Assembly (NCBI GenBank): GCA_032117915.1
Contig: JAULYI010000255.1
Coordinates: 1 to 7,392 of the forward strand
Source of the DNA: ZLKRG46 sp032117915
GTDB taxonomy: Bacteria; Bacteroidota; Ignavibacteria; Kapaibacteriales; Kapaibacteriaceae
Length of the DNA stretch: 7,392 bases
Direction: 5' to 3'
Shown in pieces: positions 1-6,500 of the stretch. The stretch's first letter is position 1; every line of letters begins with the position of its first letter. The position numbers and the translations under genes are program-made. Under the pieces are notes generated by a model. That model saw only the letters and a list, made by a program, of their open reading frames with translations. It searched no databases and was not told the DNA's origin.

Positions 1-185
1 TCGTCTGCCGTATCTACAGGAGTGTAGCCATTCGCATGCAGCACGCCCAGGACGATCTCAGAATCGTTGACATTCATTTGGCAGCCGTACGTCTCGACAT
101 AGACCGTGCGGCCATTCGTTGGTGCTGCCTCGGCCGTCTGAGGTTCGCCCAGTACCGGAAGCGTGATCAGGGTATCTATCGACAT
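1..185 (-). CDS. miaB: MiaB, tRNA-2-methylthio-N6-dimethylallyladenosine synthase, N-terminal part (cut by window edge)
   Basis: MiaB is a radical-SAM enzyme that adds a methylthio group to C2 of N6-isopentenyl-adenosine at position 37 of tRNAs reading U-starting codons. Only the first 61 codons are present; the rest lies beyond base 1. My reading of the minus strand gives a variable leader of about 26 residues, then VYVETYGCQMNVNDSEIV (residues 28-45). This is the start of the N-terminal methylthiotransferase domain (UPF0004). Cys35 in TYGCQMN is the first of the three family cysteines that hold the auxiliary 4Fe-4S cluster; the other two and the radical-SAM CxxxCxxC would lie outside the window. 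ATG at 185-183 is the first possible start, because an in-frame TAA lies four codons upstream. No Shine-Dalgarno is visible. TYGCQMN favours MiaB over the paralogues RimO and MtaB, though the fragment is short. It is transcribed divergently from the lipoprotein gene. Confidence 0.87.
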   Translation of the reverse strand, partial: MSIDTLITLPVLGEPQTAEAAPTNGRTVYVETYGCQMNVNDSEIVLGVLHANGYTPVDTAD

Positions 186-285
186 AGTGGTGCGAAATTA
201 CGACAAGGGGCATAGAGGAACCGTGTGTTATGGCTGGGACGACGTATTTTCACGGACACATCACGACAAATCCGGAGGATTCCCA
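186..285. other. Divergent intergenic region between miaB and the lipoprotein gene
   Basis: These 100 bases lie between two genes read outward, so they should hold both promoters. I see no -35/-10 pair on either strand that I would defend, no operator-like palindrome and no RNA structure. The only clear signal is the Shine-Dalgarno at the right-hand end, listed separately. Confidence 0.6.
274..278 (+). promoter_or_regulatory. Shine-Dalgarno site that fixes the lipoprotein start
   Basis: GGAGG lies seven bases before the ATG at 286. It selects this start over an in-frame ATA/ATG-like extension reaching back to 163, which would overlap the miaB start region and bury the signal peptide. Confidence 0.75.
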
Positions 286-813
286 ATGGTTGACGTTCTT
301 GGCCGCATCGCGCACTGGCTTGCCATGGCACTCATCGCTGTTGTTGTAATGGCATGCTCTGATGAAGACAGTACTCCGACCGATCCAACGCCATCTGACG
401 ACGATCAAACGATCACCCTCACGCTCAACGGCGGTAGTCTCTCCAATAAGGTCTTGTCGTTCAAGGATTCGACGGCAGTGTCCGTCTACAATGCAAACGA
501 CGACATGACGACGATCCGATTTAATGGCAAGGTCGAAAGCAAGGCCATCTCCGTCGTCATCGCCTTCAAGGGCACGTCTAAGAGCACGCGTCAGCTGGAT
601 GGTACCTCGCTCACGGAGGGTATCATCGTACAATGGGGCACAGAGGTCTATGCCGCGATGACGCAGGGCAAGATCGTCATCACGAAGTATGACGACAGTA
701 TCGGCGGCGAGGTCGAGGGGACCTTTGACGGCACGGGTATCGGCACGCTCTCCGGAGCCCCGGTAACCTTGACCGTCAGCAACGGTGCATTCACCGCAAA
801 GCGAGCCTCCTAA
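286..813 (+). CDS. Hypothetical exported lipoprotein, beta-rich
   Basis: This is a predicted lipoprotein of 175 residues. Residues 1-23 form a signal peptide: a short basic start (Arg7, His10), a hydrophobic core WLAMALIAVVV and a lipobox VMAC with the lipidation cysteine at Cys24. The mature protein would have 152 residues and be anchored in the cell envelope. An acidic, Thr/Pro-rich linker (about 25-41, SDEDSTPTDPTPSDDD) follows, then a domain rich in alternating hydrophobic residues and glycine, probably a small beta sandwich or barrel. The segment GKIVITKYDDSIGGEVEGTFDG (129-149) and the ending VSNGAFTAKR resemble small hypothetical lipoproteins common in Bacteroidota. I recognise no catalytic motif and give no function. 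The start rests on the GGAGG at 274-278 and on the signal peptide. The four-helix gene lies 58 bases downstream on the same strand, so the two could share a transcript. Confidence 0.8.
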   Translation: MVDVLGRIAHWLAMALIAVVVMACSDEDSTPTDPTPSDDDQTITLTLNGGSLSNKVLSFKDSTAVSVYNANDDMTTIRFNGKVESKAISVVIAFKGTSKSTRQLDGTSLTEGIIVQWGTEVYAAMTQGKIVITKYDDSIGGEVEGTFDGTGIGTLSGAPVTLTVSNGAFTAKRAS

Positions 814-871
814 CGTCACACTTCGCCCTGCCGGGAGCACGTATGTCATCACCAATCAAAGGACTGATGAC

Positions 872-1246
872 ATGGATACTCCGTTGCAAGAACACTGCTA
901 TGCGCTGTCGCTGGCCATTGTGCGCTACTCCCTCGACGCCCATCACGTGCCCGAGGACCTACGGATGCGCATTCACGACATCGGTATTGGCCTAGGGCTG
1001 AATATCTCGGGAGCGGTCACGGCATCAGACGGTTTCGAGTTCGAAATGCATCTGCACACCGTGCACATGCACATCCGTCACGTCAAGTACGCGCTGCGTC
1101 TCCTGGATGACCTCGAACTGATCCAACCCGACGAAGCAACCCGAATGGCAACGACTGCCGAATCGGCCCACCGCCTGGTCATCGCAGCGATACGCACCAT
1201 GCGCAGTAATCACGCTTCGCGAGAAGCTTCGCGAGAAACTGCGTGA
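872..1246 (+). CDS. Probable four-helix bundle protein, divergent S23/IVP-like family, His-rich
   Basis: The predicted protein is a mostly helical cytosolic one of 124 residues with no signal peptide. The order of elements fits the S23/IVP four-helix bundle family (PF05635, the fold shared with Avd): a first helix (about 5-22) ending before HVPEDLR, a second helix (27-46, RMRIHDIGIGLGLNISGAV) at the place of the family's 'R-x-A-x-S-I-x-x-N-I-x-E-G' stretch, a third (55-83) ending LLDDLELI, and a fourth (86-111). Similarity is by shape and a few positions only, so the family call is tentative. Eleven of 124 residues are histidine, five of them within 60-70 (HLHTVHMHIRH). The tail ASREASRE is encoded by perfect 12-base repeats. 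The start at 872 is chosen over 785 because 785 lies inside the lipoprotein gene and AAAGGA sits eight bases before 872. Members are often encoded alone in Bacteroidota chromosomes; their role is poorly known. It converges on the esterase gene. Confidence 0.7.
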   Translation: MDTPLQEHCYALSLAIVRYSLDAHHVPEDLRMRIHDIGIGLGLNISGAVTASDGFEFEMHLHTVHMHIRHVKYALRLLDDLELIQPDEATRMATTAESAHRLVIAAIRTMRSNHASREASRETA

Positions 1247-1249
1247 AAA
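1214..1249 (+). repeat. Three 12-base tandem repeats at the end of the four-helix gene
   Basis: GCTTCGCGAGAA occurs at 1214-1225 and again, identical, at 1226-1237. A third degenerate copy, ACTGCGTGAAAA at 1238-1249, matches at 8 of 12 positions. All three are in phase with the reading frame, and each perfect copy encodes Ala-Ser-Arg-Glu. In the third copy the CGA codon is TGA, which is the stop codon of the gene. The first copy can also fold as GCTTC-GCGA-GAAGC, a five-pair stem with a GNRA loop. Confidence 0.8.
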
Positions 1250-1265
1250 GATCCGCGTTTCGCGC
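1231..1265. terminator. Imperfect hairpin at the convergent gene junction, possible bidirectional terminator
   Basis: The left arm is GCG-A-GAAAC-T-GCG (1231-1243) and the right arm CGC-GTTTC-G-CGC (1254-1265). They pair over 11 positions with one A/G mismatch and one bulged T around a 10-base loop. It spans the stop codon of the four-helix gene and lies 12 bases before the stop of the esterase gene, where a shared terminator is expected. Neither side has a good T tract, so intrinsic termination is uncertain. Confidence 0.35.
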
Positions 1266-1277
1266 AGCGCGCAGCGC
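1261..1277. repeat. Short tandem repeat CGCGCAG in the convergent gap
   Basis: CGCGCAG occurs at 1261-1267 and 1268-1274, followed by a partial CGC. It fills most of the space between the two stop codons and is separate from the 12-base repeat just upstream. It is probably slippage-derived low-complexity DNA. Confidence 0.55.
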
Positions 1278-2009
1278 TTACAGCCGCGTGCCGATGTAGT
1301 GTGGCAGCATGGCGCGCCATGTGGGCCAGTCATGGGTCCACTCTGTGCCCCATAGGTCTACGTCATGGGGGATGCCCTGCATGGTCAGGACGCGCCCGAT
1401 AAGGACGGAGGCATCGGGGTCTTCGTAGGCACCGCGACCGCTGACGAAGTAGATGTGGTGCTTGGACCGCAGCAGGTTCAGGTAGTGTGGGTCCTGCAGC
1501 GTTGGCAGGTACGAAACCGGCGAATTGAAGTAGCAGTCTTCGTCGAAGTAGCCCTTGGTATAGGCACTCAGGTCGTAGATCCCGCTCATGGCAATGGTGC
1601 CATCGAACAGGTCGGGTCTGCGGAACAGCGTGTTCGCGGCATGCAATGCCCCTAATGATACTCCGGCGGTGATGATGGGCACGGGACCGTTGCAGTCGCG
1701 ATGAATGAAGGGCACCACTTCATCGACGATGTAGCGGTTGTACTCCTGATGACGGATGGCTTTCGCACGGCCGTCCATCTGATCATTCAACCAGCTTTCG
1801 CTGTTGATGCTGTTGATGGAGTATACCTTGACCTTGCCGGATTCAATGAACGGCTTTATCGCGTCAATCAGTTGAAATCGCTCGTATTCGAGATAGTCGG
1901 CTGCAGCACTTGGAAACATGAGCAGAGCCGTGCCATAGTGACCATAGGCCACGATCTCCATGCTCTTGTCGAGTGCCGGACTGTGCCATGTTGTAATGTC
2001 TCTGCGCAT
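1278..2009 (-). CDS. Alpha/beta-hydrolase esterase of the COG4947 / esterase D-like family
   Basis: The predicted cytosolic serine hydrolase has 243 residues and no signal peptide. The whole length resembles the 'esterase family protein' group COG4947, related to esterase D / S-formylglutathione hydrolase. The N-terminal strands are followed by LLMFPSAAADYLEYE (29-43), then YSINSINSESW (63-73), then the nucleophile elbow GVSLG (116-120) with Ser118. MSGIYDLS (141-148) and GYFDEDCYFNSPVSYLP (153-169) are typical of this family. The catalytic His is most likely His226 in EWTHDWPTW. The acid is probably Asp197 or Asp199 in YEDPDAS. The complete triad suggests an active enzyme acting on a carboxylic ester or thioester, but the natural substrate cannot be read from sequence. 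A strong AGGAGT precedes the ATG. It lies 49 bases after thiN on the same strand, so it may be the last gene of that operon or have its own promoter. Confidence 0.85.
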   Translation of the reverse strand: MRRDITTWHSPALDKSMEIVAYGHYGTALLMFPSAAADYLEYERFQLIDAIKPFIESGKVKVYSINSINSESWLNDQMDGRAKAIRHQEYNRYIVDEVVPFIHRDCNGPVPIITAGVSLGALHAANTLFRRPDLFDGTIAMSGIYDLSAYTKGYFDEDCYFNSPVSYLPTLQDPHYLNLLRSKHHIYFVSGRGAYEDPDASVLIGRVLTMQGIPHDVDLWGTEWTHDWPTWRAMLPHYIGTRL

Positions 2010-2013
2010 GGGT

Positions 2014-2019
2014 ACTCCT
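2014..2019 (-). promoter_or_regulatory. Shine-Dalgarno of the esterase gene
   Basis: Read on the minus strand, AGGAGT ends four bases before the ATG at 2009. It is the strongest ribosome site in the minus-strand cluster; the genes before it have weak sites or rely on coupling. It supports the chosen start and suggests that the esterase is translated independently of thiN. Confidence 0.65.
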
Positions 2020-2058
2020 AGATTCCAATGGCGGTCAAACTACGGAAGTCGAGCGATG

Positions 2059-2745
2059 CTACCCGCCGGTCGTGCTTTGGCCGAAGGATGGGGCTGCCGG
2101 CAGTCGAGCATCGCAGATGAAGAGGAGCGAGCCATCATGGATGGTCACATGCACATCGTCGGCCCCGGCACGGTTACGTGCGCCCTCGCGGGCTCCCAGC
2201 TGCAAGGGCTCGTCCTGTAACTCCCATTGCAGACCCCGCGTGGTGAGCCGGGCCATGGGCTGCGGTATCAGAGAAAGCAGCTCCTGGGCATTGGGTGTGT
2301 GCAGGAAGGACGAGAACATTGGAATGGCATAGCGTCCGCGGTCGTAGGCACACAGCGATAGCTGCTGTCCGTAGCGCATCAGCACCGACCAGTTGTTGAG
2401 GGTGTGCTCCAGATCGCCGCCGTGCAGCCCAAGCACGAGCAGACGCCGCCACAACTGCGACTGTGCAAAGCGGAGCGACTTCTCGAAGTCGTTGCTGTCT
2501 TGGTCGGGCTCGACCACGATCTCCGCCATGGCGTCGATGTGGCGGAGCGTTTCAACCGAGATGGAGTCAAGGTCGCCCACGACGTATTCCGGCATGACGC
2601 CGAGTGCTACGAGGGTGTTCGCCGCACCGTCCGCCGCCACAAAGGGTACATCCGCCAATTGTTCCAGCACGGTCAGGTCCGGCAGATCGCCGTTCAGCAC
2701 GATCACGGCGTCAAAGCTGTGCTCGGTAAATCGTAGTGGTGTCAT
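2059..2745 (-). CDS. thiN: Thiamine pyrophosphokinase
   Basis: This enzyme transfers diphosphate from ATP to thiamine, making the cofactor thiamine diphosphate in the cytosol. The family signatures appear in order in 228 residues: VAADGAANTL (36-45), VVGDLDSI (55-62) with Asp58 and Asp60, the nucleotide/metal motif DQDSNDFEKSL (81-91), GLHGGDLEHTLNN (106-118) and the C-terminal beta domain from about 125 with GLQWEL (171-176) and HDGSLLFI (203-210). Length is normal for bacterial TPK apart from about 13 extra Ala/Pro/Gly-rich residues at the end. The thiamine-site 'SNE' usually found after the GLxWxL strand is not seen; GAREGARNRAG (184-194) stands there instead, so substrate contacts may differ. 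The ATG overlaps the TGA of the BtuF-like gene (ATGA), which implies translational coupling; GGGAAG a few bases upstream is a weak ribosome site. I see no thiamine riboswitch in the window. A nearby salvage role is plausible because TPK uses free thiamine. Confidence 0.92.
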   Translation of the reverse strand: MTPLRFTEHSFDAVIVLNGDLPDLTVLEQLADVPFVAADGAANTLVALGVMPEYVVGDLDSISVETLRHIDAMAEIVVEPDQDSNDFEKSLRFAQSQLWRRLLVLGLHGGDLEHTLNNWSVLMRYGQQLSLCAYDRGRYAIPMFSSFLHTPNAQELLSLIPQPMARLTTRGLQWELQDEPLQLGAREGARNRAGADDVHVTIHDGSLLFICDARLPAAPSFGQSTTGG

Positions 2746-3542
2746 CGTTCTTCCCAGGCGTCAACAATCTGCATCAGACGATCCACACCGTCGGTCAATG
2801 CAGCGGGGCCGGGCTGCAGGATCACCGGCGAAGCGATCTCGTGCATCTGTCCTTCCACGAGTGGCCGGAAGGTCTCCCATCCCGGTCGGCTGCGAACCTT
2901 CGACTCGTTGAACATTTTACCGCACCATGATGCAATGTAGATGTCGGGATTCCTCCGCACCGGCTCCAACGGGTCGGCCACAATGCGCTCCTTTGCCCCT
3001 TGATGCACCCTATTCTCGGCAAAGATGTCGATGCCGCCACACAGCTCGATAAGCTCGCTCACCCAACAGATACCGGTGATGAGGGGGTCATACCACTCCT
3101 CGAAGTAGATACGGGGCTTTGATGTACGCATCGAGCCGAGAGCCGCTGCTCGGTCTAGGCGCTGGCGGAGGACGGACGCGTACTGCTCGGCTTGCGAGGC
3201 GTGGCCGACGTAGGAGCCAAGGCGGACGATCATGGCCAGGATGCCGTCGATGGAGCGATGGTTGAAGCATACAACCTCGACGCCGCGCCGGATCAGCTCG
3301 GCACTGATGTCGGCCTGGAGGTCGCTCCAGGTGAAGACGACGTCGGGCTTGAGGTCCAGGATCTCGTCAAACTTGGCATCGATGTACGTCGAGACGCGTG
3401 GCTTTTCCTTGCGTACGCGCTTGGGGCGCACGGCAAAGCCGCTCACACCGACGATCAGGTGGTCAGCACCGATGGCATAGAGTGTTTCGACCGTTTCTTC
3501 GGTCAGACAAATGACGCGTTTGGGATAGGCGAATGAGGGCAT
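2742..3542 (-). CDS. BtuF/TroA-like substrate-binding fold protein without signal peptide
   Basis: The protein of 266 residues has the helical-backbone fold of class III ABC binding proteins (COG0614, vitamin B12 / Fe-siderophore type). It is usually annotated as 'cobalamin-binding protein'. The start KRVICLTEETVETLYAIGADHLIVGVSGF (8-36) is the typical first lobe, followed by DEILDLKPDVVFTWSDLQADI (59-79). YFEEWYDPLITGICWVSELIELCGG (146-170) is the start of the second lobe; then come VADPLEPVRRNPDIYIASWCGKMF (188-211) and ILQPGPAALTDGVDRL (241-256). Candidate ligand-site residues are Asp74, Glu148-Trp150 and Trp206-Cys207. There is no signal peptide or lipobox: the core fold begins within ten residues of the only plausible ATG. 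No permease or ATPase gene is in the window. From memory, a conserved branch of this family lacks signal peptides and transporters, and its ligand is unproven. It begins 3 bases after the TPR gene's stop and overlaps thiN by 4 bases, which argues for a role in cofactor metabolism. I do not assign btuF. Confidence 0.82.
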   Translation of the reverse strand: MPSFAYPKRVICLTEETVETLYAIGADHLIVGVSGFAVRPKRVRKEKPRVSTYIDAKFDEILDLKPDVVFTWSDLQADISAELIRRGVEVVCFNHRSIDGILAMIVRLGSYVGHASQAEQYASVLRQRLDRAAALGSMRTSKPRIYFEEWYDPLITGICWVSELIELCGGIDIFAENRVHQGAKERIVADPLEPVRRNPDIYIASWCGKMFNESKVRSRPGWETFRPLVEGQMHEIASPVILQPGPAALTDGVDRLMQIVDAWEER

Positions 3543-3545
3543 GGT

Positions 3546-6500
3546 CTATCGTTTGGCGGGCTTGGAGGGTGGTTTGACGACCGTACCCATCGGCACCAGC
3601 AGCAGGTAGCGCCGGTCATGCTCGACCACGTCATTGTAGAACGTGCGATAGGCCGTGTAGTCGGAGGGCTTGATGTAGGCGCTGCGGAGGACGCTCACGC
3701 GATCGATCTGCAGGGTACGTCCGTTCACCGAAGTGTTCACACGAACGGTAGCCGTGGGGTGCTCTCGCACGAAGGAGCGTGACAGACCTGACGGTTCATA
3801 CCCTTCGGGCATGTCGATGATGATGGACTCTCGAACCGTGTCCAGGTTAGGCTCGCGTTCGATGGGATAGGTGCGCTGCTCGGCAGACAATGACGCATCG
3901 GGCGTGTAGTCGCTGTACCAGGGGATCTTGACGATGCGGAAGTCGCCTGCATGAATGACGTGACGGGGTGCTGTGGCATCGTAGCCGAACGACAGGGCGT
4001 CTGTCGAGGGTTCGTCTGCGTTGTGTACGAACTGCGAGAGCTGGACATCAGGGAATTCATACGTCAGCGATTCCGTCCAGTCCTTGGTGATCTCCTCGTC
4101 CGTCTCACGCTTGAACGATGTGCGCAGGTATGCCACGGCAGATCCGCTGTGCGTCTGGCGGAAGCGCATGGTCGCAGTATCACCGTTGAGTGACATTGTG
4201 ACCCGTACCGTTGCGTTAGATGGAGGGAACATCGACCGTAGCAAGCGCGCAGGTGCCGTTGTACCGGGATCGATCATCAGGGCGAATGCGCCTACGTCGC
4301 CGCCGGGAAGACAGCCCATGGGAATATCAGGTGCCGTCAGGTCCATGAAGAGCGGTGTGCTCTTGCGCTTTATGCGCACGATGGCATGGTCGAAATCGGT
4401 GGATGGCAACGGCTCGTCAGCGTTGGGCGAGATCGTGGTGTTCACGAGAACGATGTGTGCCGGAATGTCGCGCTCAGCCAGCATGGCGATACACAGCGTG
4501 GACACATCCTTGCAGTCGCCGATGCGCGTGATCAGCGTCTTGCGGCTCTGCTGCGGAATGATGCCGGACTGTCTGAACGAGACGGCGCTGTAGCGGACGT
4601 TTGTGGTGACGTAGTCGTAGACCCGACGGATGATCTCGTCGTCGTCCAACGATGCCGTGCGCGGAGCCAGGCTATCCATGAGTTCCGCGATCTCGAAGGT
4701 CTTACGGGCCTTTGTCCGTGAGATGTCGTGATACCAATCCACGATGTCTGACCACTGCATGGTTGAGAGTTGCAGACGTCGCGCCACATCACGGAATGCG
4801 GGCATGCCGATCTCGGGCTTGATCGGCGGTGCATCCTGCAACGTCCATACGTAATGGTCTCCGTACAGCGTAGATGTCTTTGTCGGCTGCACGTCCCAAT
4901 TCGACGCGACCCATCGGAACGTCTCGTGTGTTGGTACGATCAGATGGTATGACGACATACGGACCGGCACGTCATCATCAAGGAAGACATCTTCCGAGAA
5001 ATACTGGGCCATGCGTCCGTAGGATGCCTGACGCACGCGGAAGCGGACATGGATGACGTCGCCAACGGCCAGTGTTTTGAACACGAGGAAGCCACCATCT
5101 CGGTCGGCCGGCACCTCGCGTCCGTTCGGTTTCCGCACGACGCTCTTTTCGAATGACAGACCGTCTTCATCGCCGGACCATGCCGTGTATTCCTTGTAGG
5201 TGTCGATTCCGTCGATCGACGTGATCTTCATGACGACCTCCTCGCGCAGTTCGCTACGGCTACCGTCATATACCACACGCTGCTGACTGCGATAGAGGAC
5301 GACAGCATCTACGTCGGCAGCCTCTTCAAACGCCGCAGAGGCGGCAATGAGCGAATCAACGTTGGCCAGCGGCAGTAAGGAGAATGGTGCCGGATCGCCC
5401 TTGAGCTGGCGAATACGCTCGCGCGCGTCGAAGTCGGCCGGATCTATGCTCAGCGCTCGTTCGAAGCAGGATCGTGCCTGGGCAAGGTCGGTCGTGGTGC
5501 GATAGATGTCACCGAGGGCTTTCCATAGATCGGCGACCGACGGTGCGATCTCAGCAGCTTGCTTCAGATGTCTGATCGCAACATCATACTCACTTCGTTC
5601 TGCTCTCGCTACAGCCATGTTCACATGGAAAATGCTAGCTGTTGGAGACAGGTTGAGAGCATCCAGGAGAGTGCGTTCGTAGTTGTCGATGTCGCCGCTT
5701 TGCTTGTGATACTCCGCAAGGATAGACAGACCCTCCTGGGAGTAACTATGCTGCAGATGTCGGTTGATGATACCGATCGCCGAGTCCAGACGTCGGGTCC
5801 CCATGGAAGCTAGTCGAGCTGCGGCAATGGTAAACCCAAGGTCTTCCGGATACGTAGCGGCACCGACGTCGATCAGTCTACGAATGGCTACCACATCATT
5901 ACGACGCGCCGAAGGTTGCAGAGCGGCGCGGTAATACGACAGACTTCCGGGCAGGCGCTGTCCCAGTGCGGCAACCAGCGAATCAGCCGCCTGAAGGTCA
6001 CCCTGCTCCAAGACCTCTTCAAGCTTGGAACTGATGGCCGATGGCAGGTCCGGACGCTCGTCGAGCATCGTCTCGTAAGCGGCCTTTGCCTCGTCCATCT
6101 TATCACCACGGATCAGTGCCTCGCGATAGAGCTGAAGAACAAGCACCGAGGTTGGATACTGATCGACGACGGGGCGCAGCACGAGTTCGGCTTCGATGGC
6201 CTGATCGTTCCGCAGCAGACCTTTGGCCAGCAGAATGGCCGGGATCACATCATCGGCGTTCGCAGCCACGTCGGCGCGCAGCGCGTCGAGGATGGGTTGT
6301 CCTACCAGAACGGGATTCGTTGACGTCCTTGTAATCGACTTCGGTGTGGTTGTGACCTCGAGATCACGGATCGACTCGCCCTGTTCCGTGGTGAACCGAA
6401 GCAGGAAGTTGCTTGACGTGATGTCGTAGGTACAGAGCTTGACCAGTACGTGGGACCAGCCCTTTGGTAGGGTCACGGCAGTGATGTACGTGTCAAGGTC

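Noticed and set aside
163..285. A longer plus-strand start for the lipoprotein gene at 163
   Set aside because: It would overlap the miaB start on the other strand, begin at a poor start codon and put 41 residues before a clean signal peptide that has its own GGAGG.
250..855. 201-codon open frame on the minus strand opposite the lipoprotein gene
   Set aside because: It is antisense to a gene with a signal peptide, lipobox and ribosome site, and its translation is Arg/Asp-rich without any recognisable motif.
785..871. Upstream ATG at 785 for the four-helix gene
   Set aside because: It starts inside the lipoprotein coding sequence and adds 29 residues with no helix pattern; the ATG at 872 has AAAGGA at a proper distance.
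872..1246. Diversity-generating retroelement, suggested by the Avd-like fold of the four-helix protein
   Set aside because: No reverse transcriptase, template repeat or adenine-variable repeat is in the window, and stand-alone S23-like genes are common without one.
2010..2058. Thiamine (TPP) riboswitch or separate promoter in the gap between thiN and the esterase gene
   Set aside because: The 49-base gap is too short for the aptamer and lacks its conserved CUGAGA element. A TAGTTTG on the minus strand is one base short of the Bacteroidota TAnnTTTG box and has no matching -33 element.
2094..2103. Palindrome CTGCCGGCAG near the end of thiN
   Set aside because: It lies inside coding sequence, has no loop or T tract, and is easily expected by chance in GC-rich DNA.
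2393..2911. Overlapping plus-strand open frames opposite thiN and the BtuF-like gene
   Set aside because: They are shadows: Ser/Arg/Thr-rich translations without motifs, opposite two clearly recognisable proteins.
4021..4593. 190-codon plus-strand open frame opposite the transglutaminase-like domain
   Set aside because: It lies antisense to the conserved catalytic segment of the large gene and shows no domain of its own.
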